Shown here one piece after another: positions 42,904 to 50,932 of a stretch of 64,000 bases of DNA; the first letter of the stretch is position 1; each line of letters starts with the position of its first letter. Source of the DNA: F22 sp963678855 (GTDB lineage Bacteria; Bacteroidota; Bacteroidia; Bacteroidales; Bacteroidaceae). The stretch lies in the NCBI GenBank assembly GCA_963678855.1, contig OY787448.1, positions 2,356,001-2,420,000 on the forward strand, written 5' to 3'. The notes below the pieces were generated by a model. That model ran no database searches and was not told where the DNA came from. It saw only the letters and a program-made list of their open reading frames with translations. Position numbers and translations under genes: made by a program.

Positions 42904-43455
42904 ATGGAAAGCATTATCGAACATAACCAGTACCTAGAGAATGCACACGAAGTTTTTCCTGTTGTATCTGAACAAGGAATACAAATTGGAAAGGCAACGC
43001 GTGCTGAGTGCCATAGTGGAAGCAAGCTTTTGCATCCTGTGGTCCACTTACATGTGATACATCCAGAAACTGGAGCCTTGCTGCTCCAGAAAAGACCTGC
43101 ATGGAAGGATATTCAACCAGATAAATGGGATGCTGCTGTAGGCGGGCATGTAGACTATGGGGAAGCTATTGAAGATGCTCTATTTAGGGAGACATCTGAG
43201 GAAATCGGTATCACAGAATATCAAGCTGAATTTGTAACTTCCTATGTGTTCGAAAGTGATATTGAAAAGGAGCTAGTGTATGTATATCGTACCTACTATG
43301 CTGGTGACTTTAATCCTAATTATGAAGTTGACGAACTACGCTTTTGGCTATTGAGTGATGTCGAAAATGCTTTAGAAGACAATATCTTTACACCTAATTT
43401 TGCTAAAGAGTGGGAGAGACTGCAAATTGCCGAGTGGCTTGAACCCATTTTTTAA
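42904..43455 (+). CDS. Nudix hydrolase (YfcD/IDI-like)
   Basis: 183 residues. A short N-terminal helix and strand (EVFPVVSEQGIQIGKATRAECH) lead into the Nudix fold. The Nudix box is complete: GGHVDYGEAIEDALFRETSEEIGI fits G-x5-E-x7-R-E-x2-E-E-x-G, so the metal site is intact. The layout, with a LLHPVVHLHVIHPETGALLLQKRP core strand pair, resembles the YfcD/isopentenyl-diphosphate isomerase-like branch, but no substrate can be assigned. It begins one base after the Smr gene stop and is translationally coupled to it. Confidence 0.9.
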   Translation: MESIIEHNQYLENAHEVFPVVSEQGIQIGKATRAECHSGSKLLHPVVHLHVIHPETGALLLQKRPAWKDIQPDKWDAAVGGHVDYGEAIEDALFRETSEEIGITEYQAEFVTSYVFESDIEKELVYVYRTYYAGDFNPNYEVDELRFWLLSDVENALEDNIFTPNFAKEWERLQIAEWLEPIF

Positions 43456-43517
43456 TGCTTTGGGGGATTTTTAGTGTTTAAAAACAGCTTTTTCATGGTG
43501 GATAACTAGAAAAGTTG

Positions 43518-43525
43518 TACCTTTG
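43518..43525 (+). promoter_or_regulatory. Promoter -7 box for hpt-adk-obgE
   Basis: TACCTTTG, 28 bases before the hpt ATG. TTTC at 43491-43494 is 23 bases upstream, slightly long for a -33 box. Confidence 0.6.
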
Positions 43526-43553
43526 CGGTCTGATTTACCAAACCTAAACAAGA

Positions 43554-44093
43554 ATGGATACTATCAAAATTAAAGATAAAGAGTTTTCTATTTCTATTCC
43601 AGAAGAGAAAATTTTAGAGCGCGTACAACTAGTTGCTGATGAGATTAATCGTGACCTAGCTGGGAAGAACCCAATCTTCCTTAGCGTGTTGAATGGTGCG
43701 TTTATGTTTACTTCCGACCTAATGAAGCGAATCAATATCCCATGTGAGATATCGTTTATTAAGCTAGCTTCATACGAAGGAATGGCGTCATCAGGTACAA
43801 TCAAGGAAGTCATAGGCATCAACGAAGACTTGGCTGACCGTACAGTAGTAATTGTAGAAGATATCGTCGATACAGGCTTTACTATGGAGCGCTTGATGGA
43901 GCAAGTGGGTACACGTAACCCTAAAGAAATCCATATTGCTTCTTTGTTGGTAAAACCTGATAAGTTGCAAGTCGACTTAGATATTAAATATGTGGCTATG
44001 TCTATTCCAAACGACTTTATCGTAGGATATGGTTTGGATTATGATGGATTTGGTCGCAACTATAAAGACATCTATACAGTCGTTGAAGACTAA
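43554..44093 (+). CDS. hpt: Hypoxanthine phosphoribosyltransferase
   Basis: Purine salvage enzyme making IMP (and GMP) from hypoxanthine (guanine) and PRPP. 179 residues, normal length. Seen: the PRPP-binding signature VVIVEDIVDTGFTM at about 99-112 with the paired acidic residues, the N-terminal LNGAFMFTSDLMKRI, and the C-terminal IVGYGLDYDGFGRNY, which stacks and holds the purine. It starts the hpt-adk-obgE order usual in Bacteroidetes. Confidence 0.96.
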   Translation: MDTIKIKDKEFSISIPEEKILERVQLVADEINRDLAGKNPIFLSVLNGAFMFTSDLMKRINIPCEISFIKLASYEGMASSGTIKEVIGINEDLADRTVVIVEDIVDTGFTMERLMEQVGTRNPKEIHIASLLVKPDKLQVDLDIKYVAMSIPNDFIVGYGLDYDGFGRNYKDIYTVVED

Positions 44094-44148
44094 TTAGGTG
44101 CTCTTTAGAATAGGTAAGTTTTAAACTAATATAAGTAAGGAAAAAGAC

Positions 44149-44721
44149 ATGTTGAATGTTGTAATTTTTGGTGCGCCAGGTTCTGGTAAAGGCACACAAA
44201 GCGAGCGAATTGTAACGAAGTATGGCCTTGATCACATATCTACTGGTGATGTGTTGAGAGGTGAAATCAAAGCAGGTTCTGAACTTGGTAAGACTGCACA
44301 AGAGTATATCAATGAGGGTAAGTTGATCCCAGATGCATTGATGATTGATATCTTGGCATCTAAGTTTGATAGCTTTGTAGATAGCAAAGGTGTAATCTTT
44401 GATGGTTTCCCACGTACGATTGCACAAGCTGAAGCTTTGAAGGTGATGCTTAACGAGCGTGGCCAAGCTGTGTCTATCATGTTGGACCTAGAAGTGCCAG
44501 AAGAAGAGTTGATGACTCGTCTTATCAAGCGTGGTCAAGAATGTGGTCGTGCAGATGACAACGCTGAAACTATCGCAAAGCGTTTGAATGTATATCACTC
44601 TCAAACATCACCACTAATTGATTGGTATAAGGGTGAGAACTTGTATCAACACATCAACGGTCTTGGTACTATGGAAGGTATCGCTGAGGAAATCTTTACG
44701 AAGATTGATGCAGTAAAATAA
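44149..44721 (+). CDS. adk: Adenylate kinase
   Basis: Adk interconverts ATP + AMP and two ADP. 190 residues, the short form: the LID is a brief loop (QECGRADDNAETIAKRL) with no zinc-binding cysteine set. Seen: the P-loop GAPGSGKGTQSERI at about 7-20, STGDVLRGEIKAGSELG in the AMP site, GFPRTIAQAEAL, and RLNVYHSQTSPLIDWY. 55 bases after hpt. Confidence 0.97.
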   Translation: MLNVVIFGAPGSGKGTQSERIVTKYGLDHISTGDVLRGEIKAGSELGKTAQEYINEGKLIPDALMIDILASKFDSFVDSKGVIFDGFPRTIAQAEALKVMLNERGQAVSIMLDLEVPEEELMTRLIKRGQECGRADDNAETIAKRLNVYHSQTSPLIDWYKGENLYQHINGLGTMEGIAEEIFTKIDAVK

Positions 44722-44743
44722 TCCGTAAGTACCCGATACTATA

Positions 44744-44840
44744 GGTTTATAGAGCTGAATCTATGGACCTAAAATAGAATAAAAATACTAGAGAGCAGGG
44801 GCATATCACTACACATTAGTGAGATGTCACTGCTTCTCTC
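44744..44840 (+). promoter_or_regulatory. Two intercistronic hairpins between adk and obgE
   Basis: GGT-ATAGA/TCTAT-ACC (44744-44769), then a larger stem with GAGAGCAG at its base (44791-44840, closing at CTTCTCTC) and CACT/AGTG at its tip. Neither has a T-tract, so processing, stabilisation or translation control of obgE is more likely than termination. Confidence 0.55.
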
Positions 44841-44860
44841 ATCTTAATAAAGAAGTAACC

Positions 44861-46045
44861 ATGGCAGAATCAAATTTTGTAGATTACGTAAAGATTTATT
44901 GTCGTAGTGGCAAGGGCGGTAGAGGATCTACCCATATGCGACGTGAGAAGTATGTTCAGAATGGAGGACCTGATGGAGGTGATGGTGGTCGTGGTGGCCA
45001 TATCATCCTGAAAGGTAATCGAAATTATTGGACACTATTGCACTTGCGCTATGATCGTCATATCATGGCGGGTCATGGTGCATCTGGTAGTAAAGCACGT
45101 TCGACTGGTAAAGATGGTGAGGATAAAATCATCGAAGTACCTTGTGGAACTGTGGTGTACAATGCTGAAACTGGTGAATATATTTGCGATGTCACAGAAC
45201 ACGGACAAGAAGTGGTACTTCTTAAAGGTGGTCGCGGTGGACTAGGAAATACGCACTTCAAGACGGCTACACGTCAAGCACCTCGCTTTGCACAACCTGG
45301 CGAGCCAATGCAGGAAATGATGGTTATCATGGAATTGAAGCTTCTTGCTGATGTTGGTTTGGTAGGTTTCCCTAATGCAGGAAAGTCTACATTGCTGGCA
45401 ACTGTAAGTGCGGCTAAGCCAAAGATTGCCAATTATCCATTTACTACGATGGAGCCAAACCTTGGTATTGTCTCGTATCGCGATAACCAATCGTTTGTGA
45501 TGGCTGATATTCCAGGTATTATTGAAGGAGCAAGTGAAGGACGTGGTATTGGTCTTCGTTTCTTGCGTCATATCGAGCGTAACTCATTGCTACTCTTTAT
45601 GGTCCCAGCGGATGCTGATGATATCCGTAAAGAATATGAGATTCTGCTCAATGAGTTGAAGACCTTCAACCCAGAGATGCTGGATAAGCAACGTGTCCTT
45701 GCTATTACCAAGAGTGATATGCTTGATGATGAGTTGGTGGAAATGCTTGAGCCTACATTGCCTGATAATATTCCACACATTTTTATCTCATCTGTTGCTA
45801 ACCAAAATATCACAGAATTGAAAGATATTCTATGGCAACAATTGATTAGCGAAACAAACCAAATCGCTCCAGCTGATGCAGACACATTGGTACATAGAGC
45901 AAAAGAACGTACATACTTGGCAGAAGAACTTCGTGCGCAAGGTGAGGCAGACGAAATCGTTGTGGAGCCTGTATATGATGAGGATGTGGATATGTACGAC
46001 CTTGAAGATTTGGAAGATGACTTCGAAATCGAATATGAAGACTAA
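44861..46045 (+). CDS. obgE: GTPase Obg
   Basis: Obg is an essential 50S-ribosome assembly GTPase linked to ppGpp. 394 residues from the ATG at 44861 (AESNFVDYVKIYCRSGKGG), preceded by AGAAGTAACC. An upstream in-frame ATG adds 14 residues that lie within the hairpin region and is rejected. Seen: the glycine-rich Obg fold (about 1-160; GGDGGRGGHIIL, GRGGLGNTHFKT), then the G domain with G1 GFPNAGKSTLL, G3 DIPGIIEGAS, G4 ITKSDM and G5 SSVANQ. A very acidic C-terminal tail (DEDVDMYDLEDLEDDFEIEYED) replaces the TGS domain of some homologues. Confidence 0.97.
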   Translation: MAESNFVDYVKIYCRSGKGGRGSTHMRREKYVQNGGPDGGDGGRGGHIILKGNRNYWTLLHLRYDRHIMAGHGASGSKARSTGKDGEDKIIEVPCGTVVYNAETGEYICDVTEHGQEVVLLKGGRGGLGNTHFKTATRQAPRFAQPGEPMQEMMVIMELKLLADVGLVGFPNAGKSTLLATVSAAKPKIANYPFTTMEPNLGIVSYRDNQSFVMADIPGIIEGASEGRGIGLRFLRHIERNSLLLFMVPADADDIRKEYEILLNELKTFNPEMLDKQRVLAITKSDMLDDELVEMLEPTLPDNIPHIFISSVANQNITELKDILWQQLISETNQIAPADADTLVHRAKERTYLAEELRAQGEADEIVVEPVYDEDVDMYDLEDLEDDFEIEYED

Positions 46046-46232
46046 ATAGTCTCATGGATTTTATATTTCTTAGCTTAAAATTGATAGAGCAAGCTTATCT
46101 AGACTTTTGACATTTTGTCGGATGCGTATGCAAAATATATGTTGTTTGCGCCTTAATATAGCCTAGGATGTAGTGATAACGTAGCCTCTGGAAAGAAATG
46201 TGCACTTTTTTGGTAAAAAAAAGCCTGTTTCT

Positions 46233-46263
46233 TTTGTCAGTCTCAGAAATGTCTCTATCTTTG
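46233..46263 (+). promoter_or_regulatory. Promoter for the tRNA-Arg cluster
   Basis: TTTG (46233-46236), 19-base spacer, TATCTTTG (46256-46263). Exact consensus, 18 bases before the first tRNA. Confidence 0.85.
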
Positions 46264-46281
46264 CACCCGTCAATAAGAAAA

Positions 46282-46355
46282 GGCCGCGTGGCTCAACTGA
46301 ATAGAGCACCACATTACGGCTGTGGAGGTTCCAGGTTTGAATCCTGGCGCGGTCA
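46282..46355 (+). tRNA. tRNA-Arg (anticodon ACG), copy 1
   Basis: 74 bases folding as a cloverleaf: acceptor GGCCGCG/CGCGGTC (one G-U), D arm GCTC/GAGC, anticodon stem CCACA/TGTGG with loop TTACGGC giving anticodon ACG, a 5-base variable loop and T arm CCAGG/CCTGG. Discriminator A; CCA is not encoded. A20, an arginine identity base, is present. Odd: the D loop reads G18-A19 instead of G18-G19, and the T loop reads TTTGAAT with U56 instead of C56. The two changes together preserve a Watson-Crick 19-56 pair. A34 needs deamination to inosine by TadA. Confidence 0.93.
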
Positions 46356-46394
46356 CTTTTCGAGACGACTTTTAGGCTTAATCCTTATTTATCT

Positions 46395-46468
46395 GGCCGC
46401 GTGGCTCAACTGAATAGAGCACCACATTACGGCTGTGGAGGTTCCAGGTTTGAATCCTGGCGCGGTCA
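46395..46468 (+). tRNA. tRNA-Arg (anticodon ACG), copy 2
   Basis: Identical in all 74 bases to copy 1, 39 bases downstream, with an unrelated spacer. Same A19/U56 combination. The spacer shows no promoter or terminator, so the three tRNAs form one precursor. Confidence 0.93.
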
Positions 46469-46517
46469 CTCTTTAACGAGGGCTCTGGATAAATACTGAT
46501 TAGATTTTAATGGATTT

Positions 46518-46591
46518 GGCCGCGTGGCTCAACTGAATAGAGCACCACATTACGGCTGTGGAGGTTCCAGGTTTGAATCCTGGCGCGGTCA
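46518..46591 (+). tRNA. tRNA-Arg (anticodon ACG), copy 3
   Basis: Identical in all 74 bases to copies 1 and 2, 49 bases after copy 2, and followed 9 bases later by the cluster terminator. Three doses of the CGU/CGC-reading tRNA fit the frequent CGT codons seen in the highly expressed genes of the window. Confidence 0.93.
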
Positions 46592-46600
46592 CAAATTCTA

Positions 46601-46635
46601 AAATGCATCTTGAGTATTCAAGGTGCATTTTTTTT
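46601..46635 (+). terminator. Terminator of the tRNA-Arg cluster
   Basis: AAATGCATCTTGA pairs with TCAAGGTGCATTT (one G-T) and runs into TTTTTTTT. Confidence 0.9.
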
Positions 46636-46719
46636 GTACCCTATATGAAGTTCTGTTTGTAGGCTTGCAGATGAACCTTTTGTAGGAGACAAGCTAGTTG
46701 ACAGTACTATGCCAATATG

Positions 46720-46804
46720 TATAGTCCTAGGTATATACACGTATAGATGCCCATCCATACACGTATATATCTAGGACTATACGTGTATAGATGGGCATCT
46801 ATAC
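46720..46804. repeat. Nested overlapping inverted repeats
   Basis: Three overlapping pairings are possible. Imperfect 25-base arms 46720-46744 and 46757-46781 (TATAGTCCTAG-type, 3 mismatches); perfect 15-base arms 46741-46755 and 46790-46804 (GTATAGATGCCCATC); and a self-complementary GTATAGATG/CATCTATAC at 46785-46804. The first two share bases and so exclude each other. Located between the tRNA terminator and the 3' end of the methyltransferase gene. Confidence 0.85.
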
Positions 46805-46855
46805 ATTCTTTCTATATAATGATAATTTTATAGCTTAGTATGGAATTTTTCTACT

Positions 46856-48349
46856 CTATACTTGCTTTCTTATCCTCCACTCGTTAGGATACAAGTTGTT
46901 CGCTCTATTCCCAATATTCTTCACAAAGCCAAGTATACTTCCTTGGTAGGCTACAAGTACAAAGCCTTTAGGTTGGTTATTAAGAACAATCGCTTCGTGT
47001 CTTAAATAAGCAATGGCAGTCGATTCATCTACATCTGCTATGGGGAAAGCACTAGGAGCTAAGCTAGTTGACATTGCCAATGCATGATGTGGAAGATAGC
47101 TCTTCCCTTTGATAGATGCAGCAGCTATACCCATATCCAGCACACGAAGATGTGTTGTGGCTAGAGTGGCCAATGCCTGCAAGCGATTAGGACATATATA
47201 TAATGTGTCTTTAAACCACTGCGTCTGCCAGTCCGCTGCGTTGATTATCCAGTCTGCCCACGGTATATCATCAGTCTGTGGAGTATTCTTTCCAGCATCT
47301 TTGCCTTTACCCTTGTTTTTCTTATTCTTTCCTTTCTTTTTGGCTGTATGAGATGCCTGCTCTCCACACAATAAAGGATTGAGAGTCGTAGAGAAAGCAG
47401 TATAACCGTTTTGTTCGGTTGCTGCATCTGCTGTCTTCTGCAGGATAGCACAGAAGAAACCTTCTCCCTTGATTTTATGGGGCATACATCTATATACTGG
47501 AAGCTCAGGTTGGTTTGAATCTAGACTACCAAGTACACCCCATGATTCAGGAATCTCTGTGGGGGTAGAGATTGGAGTGGCCCCCAGTGTATCGGCTATC
47601 CATTGGACCATATGCTCGTTTTCGTCTAGGTTATACGTACAAGTGCTATATACTAGAAGTCCTCCTGGGCGTAAGCTACCCCATATATCAGTTAGTATGC
47701 GTTGTTGACGTTGTACACATAGATCTACATGTTCAGGGCTCCATTCATTGATAGCATTGGCATCTTTTCTAAACATACCTTCTCCACTACATGGCACATC
47801 TGTAACGATGACATCGAAGACTTCTTGTAGAGGTGCAAAGTCTACAGGGTCGTTGTTACTTACGATATGGTTGGGATTTCCCCATTTGATAATGTTTTCT
47901 CTTAGAATTTGAGCACGAGAACGAATCACCTCATTAGATAATAAGATGCTATCTTGTGGTAAGCTTGCGAGTAAGTCTGTAGATTTACCACCAGGTGCAG
48001 CACATAGATCTAAAGCTACAACAGGTTTGTCTAAAAGTGGACCTAGCAATGCGCCTACAAGCATACTAGAAGCTTCTTGTACATAGTATCTCCCAGCATG
48101 AAAGTGAGGATCCATAGTGAATAACGGTCGCTCTTCAAGATGAAATCCCATGCTAGCAGTTGCCCACGGCACGGCAGTCATATTAGGATAAGGAGTATAT
48201 GTAGTGGAAGCAGAAGTATAGTTCGACTTTTTAGGATTTATTCTTAAAGAAGTCGATGGCTTTTCTGCCAAAGCTTCAAGGAATGTATCACATACGTCTT
48301 GCCCCAGTATTTGGATCATTTGTAGGCGAAATGCTTCTGGAATATTCAT
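46856..48349 (-). CDS. RsmF/NSUN-like RNA (cytosine-C5) methyltransferase
   Basis: 497 residues from the ATG at 48349 (NIPEAFRLQMIQILGQ). The N-terminal half is a SAM-dependent Nop2/Sun-type methyltransferase: LRINPKKSN, YVQEASSMLVGALLG, LDLCAAPGGKSTDLLA for SAM, then VIVTDVPCSGEGMFRKD with the PC Cys, and VYSTCTYNLDENEH with the TC catalytic Cys. The C-terminal part (about 290-497) with a Lys/Gly-rich linker (KKKGKNKKNKGKGKD) and a PUA-like RNA-binding region matches RsmF/YebU, which modifies 16S rRNA; the exact target base is inferred only. Confidence 0.92.
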   Translation of the reverse strand: MNIPEAFRLQMIQILGQDVCDTFLEALAEKPSTSLRINPKKSNYTSASTTYTPYPNMTAVPWATASMGFHLEERPLFTMDPHFHAGRYYVQEASSMLVGALLGPLLDKPVVALDLCAAPGGKSTDLLASLPQDSILLSNEVIRSRAQILRENIIKWGNPNHIVSNNDPVDFAPLQEVFDVIVTDVPCSGEGMFRKDANAINEWSPEHVDLCVQRQQRILTDIWGSLRPGGLLVYSTCTYNLDENEHMVQWIADTLGATPISTPTEIPESWGVLGSLDSNQPELPVYRCMPHKIKGEGFFCAILQKTADAATEQNGYTAFSTTLNPLLCGEQASHTAKKKGKNKKNKGKGKDAGKNTPQTDDIPWADWIINAADWQTQWFKDTLYICPNRLQALATLATTHLRVLDMGIAAASIKGKSYLPHHALAMSTSLAPSAFPIADVDESTAIAYLRHEAIVLNNQPKGFVLVAYQGSILGFVKNIGNRANNLYPNEWRIRKQV

Positions 48350-48381
48350 GCTTATTCTGTTAAATAAATTACTATCTGGCA

Positions 48382-48389
48382 CAAAAGTA
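48382..48389 (-). promoter_or_regulatory. Promoter -7 box for the RNA methyltransferase gene
   Basis: The minus strand reads TACTTTTG with GTTG near -33 (21-base spacer), 32 bases before the ATG. Confidence 0.6.
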
Positions 48390-48457
48390 CGATTTTTTTT
48401 ATCCCCCTTGCAACTTTCTATTTGTTTAATCTCGTCTTTTAAACAGAAATAATTGAT

Positions 48458-48465
48458 TATCTTTG
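48458..48465 (+). promoter_or_regulatory. Promoter -7 box for the DUF6249-sigma operon
   Basis: TATCTTTG with CTTT (48435-48438) 19 bases upstream; leader of about 50 bases. Confidence 0.6.
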
Positions 48466-48520
48466 TGGAAAGCGAGACGTTCTCTCGTTCTCCAAAAAGA
48501 AAAAAATAAAATGCAATAGT

Positions 48521-49279
48521 ATGAAAAGTAAAAGAATTTCAAGAATCCTACCGGCTTTGATTGTTAGCCTTATGCTTGGCTTTCAATTAAGTGCAAGTGA
48601 AGTGAAGAAAGATTCGGTTGTCTTAGCCGACACGAATCAGATGACTAAGTCTGTTACCGTTGATGGTAAGCAAATAGAGACTACTACCGTACGTAAAGAC
48701 GGAAAAGAAGAGGTGCACACGAGCATTGTAACCGATAAAGGGGATACTTTAAAGGTTAAAGTCGTTAAGTTAAATGCTGGCGATGGTGACTCCGATGTAA
48801 ATCTGTCTATTGCCGATGATGAAGTAAGCGAAGCACTTGCTGAAGCTTTTGGAGACGGATGGACTGATGAAGGCGATTATGGTAAAAATATGGCCGTTCT
48901 TATTGTCCTTATTATTTTTGGTAGTATATTCGGTTTACCTGCTATTATCATCTTCTTAGTGTTTTACTTTAGACACCGTGATAAAAAACGTCGTTACGCA
49001 TTGGCAGAGAAAGCTCTTGCAGCTGGTCAGCCAATCCCAGAAGGATTGATGCGAAGTGGTGGTGCGTATGTGCCTAGTCCCGATGGAAGTACTGAAGGAG
49101 AAGAAAAGCAACGTCTAGAGATGCTTCGTAATAAGGGCATTCGCAATATTGGAGTGGGTGTTGGTCTTATTGTTCTGTTATGGATGTTGGTAGACATGTC
49201 TATCGCTGCTATCGGTGTATTAATCGTGTGCATTGGTATTAGCCAAGTGGTTACATATTACCTACAGAACAAAAAGTAA
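48521..49279 (+). CDS. DUF6249-like membrane protein
   Basis: 252 residues. Signal peptide at about 1-26 (ISRILPALIVSLMLGFQLSAS), an extracytoplasmic stretch to about 122, then a strong membrane span (MAVLIVLIIFGSIFGLPAIIIFLVFYF) followed by a basic RHRDKKRRYALAEKALAAGQPIPEGL, the signature of the DUF6249 type. After a cytoplasmic loop come two more spans at about 208-245. The position just ahead of an ECF sigma gene suggests, without proof, a role in sensing or in the sigma regulon. Function unknown. Confidence 0.78.
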   Translation: MKSKRISRILPALIVSLMLGFQLSASEVKKDSVVLADTNQMTKSVTVDGKQIETTTVRKDGKEEVHTSIVTDKGDTLKVKVVKLNAGDGDSDVNLSIADDEVSEALAEAFGDGWTDEGDYGKNMAVLIVLIIFGSIFGLPAIIIFLVFYFRHRDKKRRYALAEKALAAGQPIPEGLMRSGGAYVPSPDGSTEGEEKQRLEMLRNKGIRNIGVGVGLIVLLWMLVDMSIAAIGVLIVCIGISQVVTYYLQNKK

Positions 49280-49326
49280 AATAGGATTCTCGAAATCTCC
49301 TATATAACTAATTTAACATTGTTTGA

Positions 49327-49878
49327 ATGAAGCAATTAAGTGATAAAGCATTAGTAGAGCAGGTGGCGGCCCAAGGCAGCCATCCTGCCTTTGCAGAATT
49401 GCTTCGCCGCTACCAGCACGATATTCGTCGCTTCCTGCTGTCCCTGACACATGGAGATGGGCAGTTGACAGACGACCTTGCTCAGGAAAGTTTTATAAAA
49501 GCATTCCAGCGTATGAAACAGTGTGAGAAGGGAGAGCAATTTAAGTCTTGGCTATATACTATTGCACATCGTTGTTTTTTTGATTATATTCGCAGCAAGA
49601 AAATAACGGAAGATATCACGGAGTCTTCAGAAGCGCCAGTAGAGCGTTCAGATGAAAGAGGAGTGAGTGCCCAAATGGATGTTCAGTGGGCAATGCGTCA
49701 ATTATCGCAACCAGAACATTTATGTATTACACTTTTCTACATGGAAGACCAACCGATTGATAAAATTGCCGAGATAACTACTTTAAAGAGTAGTACAATT
49801 AAGTCGCACTTAAGACGTGCTAAGGAAAAGATGGCATCTACTCTTGCCCAGCAGGGGTATGGTCCATCGGATATTTAA
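49327..49878 (+). CDS. ECF-type RNA polymerase sigma factor
   Basis: 183 residues. Sigma-2 at about 20-92 (FAELLRRYQHDIRRFLLSL ... LAQESFIKAFQRM ... FKSWLYTIAHRCFFDYIRSKK), an acidic Ser/Glu linker and sigma-4 at about 115-175 (LSQPEHLCITLFYMEDQPIDKIAEITTLKSSTIKSHLRRAKEKM), the standard ECF layout with no sigma-3. The gene downstream encodes a small membrane protein that could be its anti-sigma factor. It does not have the HTH/FecR pairing typical of polysaccharide-locus sigma factors. Confidence 0.93.
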   Translation: MKQLSDKALVEQVAAQGSHPAFAELLRRYQHDIRRFLLSLTHGDGQLTDDLAQESFIKAFQRMKQCEKGEQFKSWLYTIAHRCFFDYIRSKKITEDITESSEAPVERSDERGVSAQMDVQWAMRQLSQPEHLCITLFYMEDQPIDKIAEITTLKSSTIKSHLRRAKEKMASTLAQQGYGPSDI

Positions 49879-49900
49879 TAACTAATAAACAAACTGTGCT

Positions 49901-50428
49901 ATGACAAAGAAAGAATGGAACGATGATGCATTTCGTCAGTTGCTCAGTCAACATAGTGAGCAGCAAATGGATGCTTACGAAACAGTAAGCACTGCAGACG
50001 ATTTTATGAAACGCGTGATGCAAGATCTACCTGAGGTGGAAACAGCAACGGCGGGTCCTGAACATGCCACGTCTGGTTGGTTACGTACCTATGAATGGGT
50101 AATTACTTATATTGTACCTGCGGTTATCCTATTGTATACTGGATATCTGTTTGTGTCACGGAGTCTGTTGGCTTTATTCAAAACGCGTACAGTTGAGATG
50201 CTAGATAAAGGAATCAAGGATATTGAGACTCATAGAGAAATTATGCATAACCAATCCTTTTGGGATATGGTATTACAGCATCTTTCTACTGTGCCGTGGA
50301 CACATGTGTGTATTACTATGTTAGTACTATCTGGTCTAGCAGTATCTTATATTTATGAGAGATATTATAGCAAGGATAGCTGTTTGTACTACAACACGCA
50401 ATGCCATAAAATATCAGGTCACAAATAA
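49901..50428 (+). CDS. Hypothetical membrane protein, possible anti-sigma factor
   Basis: 175 residues, no family recognised. A soluble, acidic, probably cytoplasmic N-terminal part of about 65 residues (WNDDAFRQLLSQHSEQQMDAYE) is followed by two membrane spans, about 71-92 and about 138-156, with a basic amphipathic loop between. The N-terminal segment followed by transmembrane helices directly behind an ECF sigma gene (22 bases) is the usual architecture of an anti-sigma factor, but no ZAS zinc motif (HxxxCxxC) is present. Inference from context only. Confidence 0.75.
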   Translation: MTKKEWNDDAFRQLLSQHSEQQMDAYETVSTADDFMKRVMQDLPEVETATAGPEHATSGWLRTYEWVITYIVPAVILLYTGYLFVSRSLLALFKTRTVEMLDKGIKDIETHREIMHNQSFWDMVLQHLSTVPWTHVCITMLVLSGLAVSYIYERYYSKDSCLYYNTQCHKISGHK

Positions 50429-50431
50429 GAG

Positions 50432-50932
50432 ATGGATATACAAGAAGTACTTCAAGAAGTCAGGTTGATCGCCTTGCGTTATTTTGCTAAGGCAGATAAG
50501 TCACAGATAAGTCACACGATACAGGTGGCCTCTCTGACTGCGCTGATTGCAGATAGTCTTGATTTATCAGAAAGAGATAAATGTCTCTTGGAAATTACAG
50601 CTTGGCTACATGACATTGGTTGTCCTCAGGCCATGAAGATGTACGGAAATACTCGTCCAGTAAATCAAGAAAAAGAAGGACGTCTTGTTGCTTCTCATTT
50701 ACTGACTTCGGTAGATGGACTAACAGACCAAGAGAAAACTTGGATTGTTGATGTCGTGGGACATCATCATCAAGTACCTGAAGCTAAGAGTTTGCAGTTT
50801 GAGGCGCTCAATGATGCCGACCTAATCGTAAACCTATTAGAAGGTTATTACAAGTGGGAGAGTAAGAATAGTCTCTCAAAGCGCTTGTTGACCGATAAAG
50901 GTCGTGAGTACTTTGATGCTTTGGGTATCTGA
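50432..50932 (+). CDS. HD domain-containing phosphohydrolase
   Basis: 166 residues, one HD domain: HTIQVASLTALIADSL supplies the first His, LHDIGCPQAM the HD pair (about 63-64) and VVGHHHQ the later His pair, with NDADLIVNL the last Asp. All five metal ligands are recognisable. HD proteins of this size hydrolyse small phosphoesters such as nucleotides; the substrate is unknown. It starts 3 bases after the membrane-protein stop and is the last gene of the sigma operon, closed by a terminator. Confidence 0.88.
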   Translation: MDIQEVLQEVRLIALRYFAKADKSQISHTIQVASLTALIADSLDLSERDKCLLEITAWLHDIGCPQAMKMYGNTRPVNQEKEGRLVASHLLTSVDGLTDQEKTWIVDVVGHHHQVPEAKSLQFEALNDADLIVNLLEGYYKWESKNSLSKRLLTDKGREYFDALGI

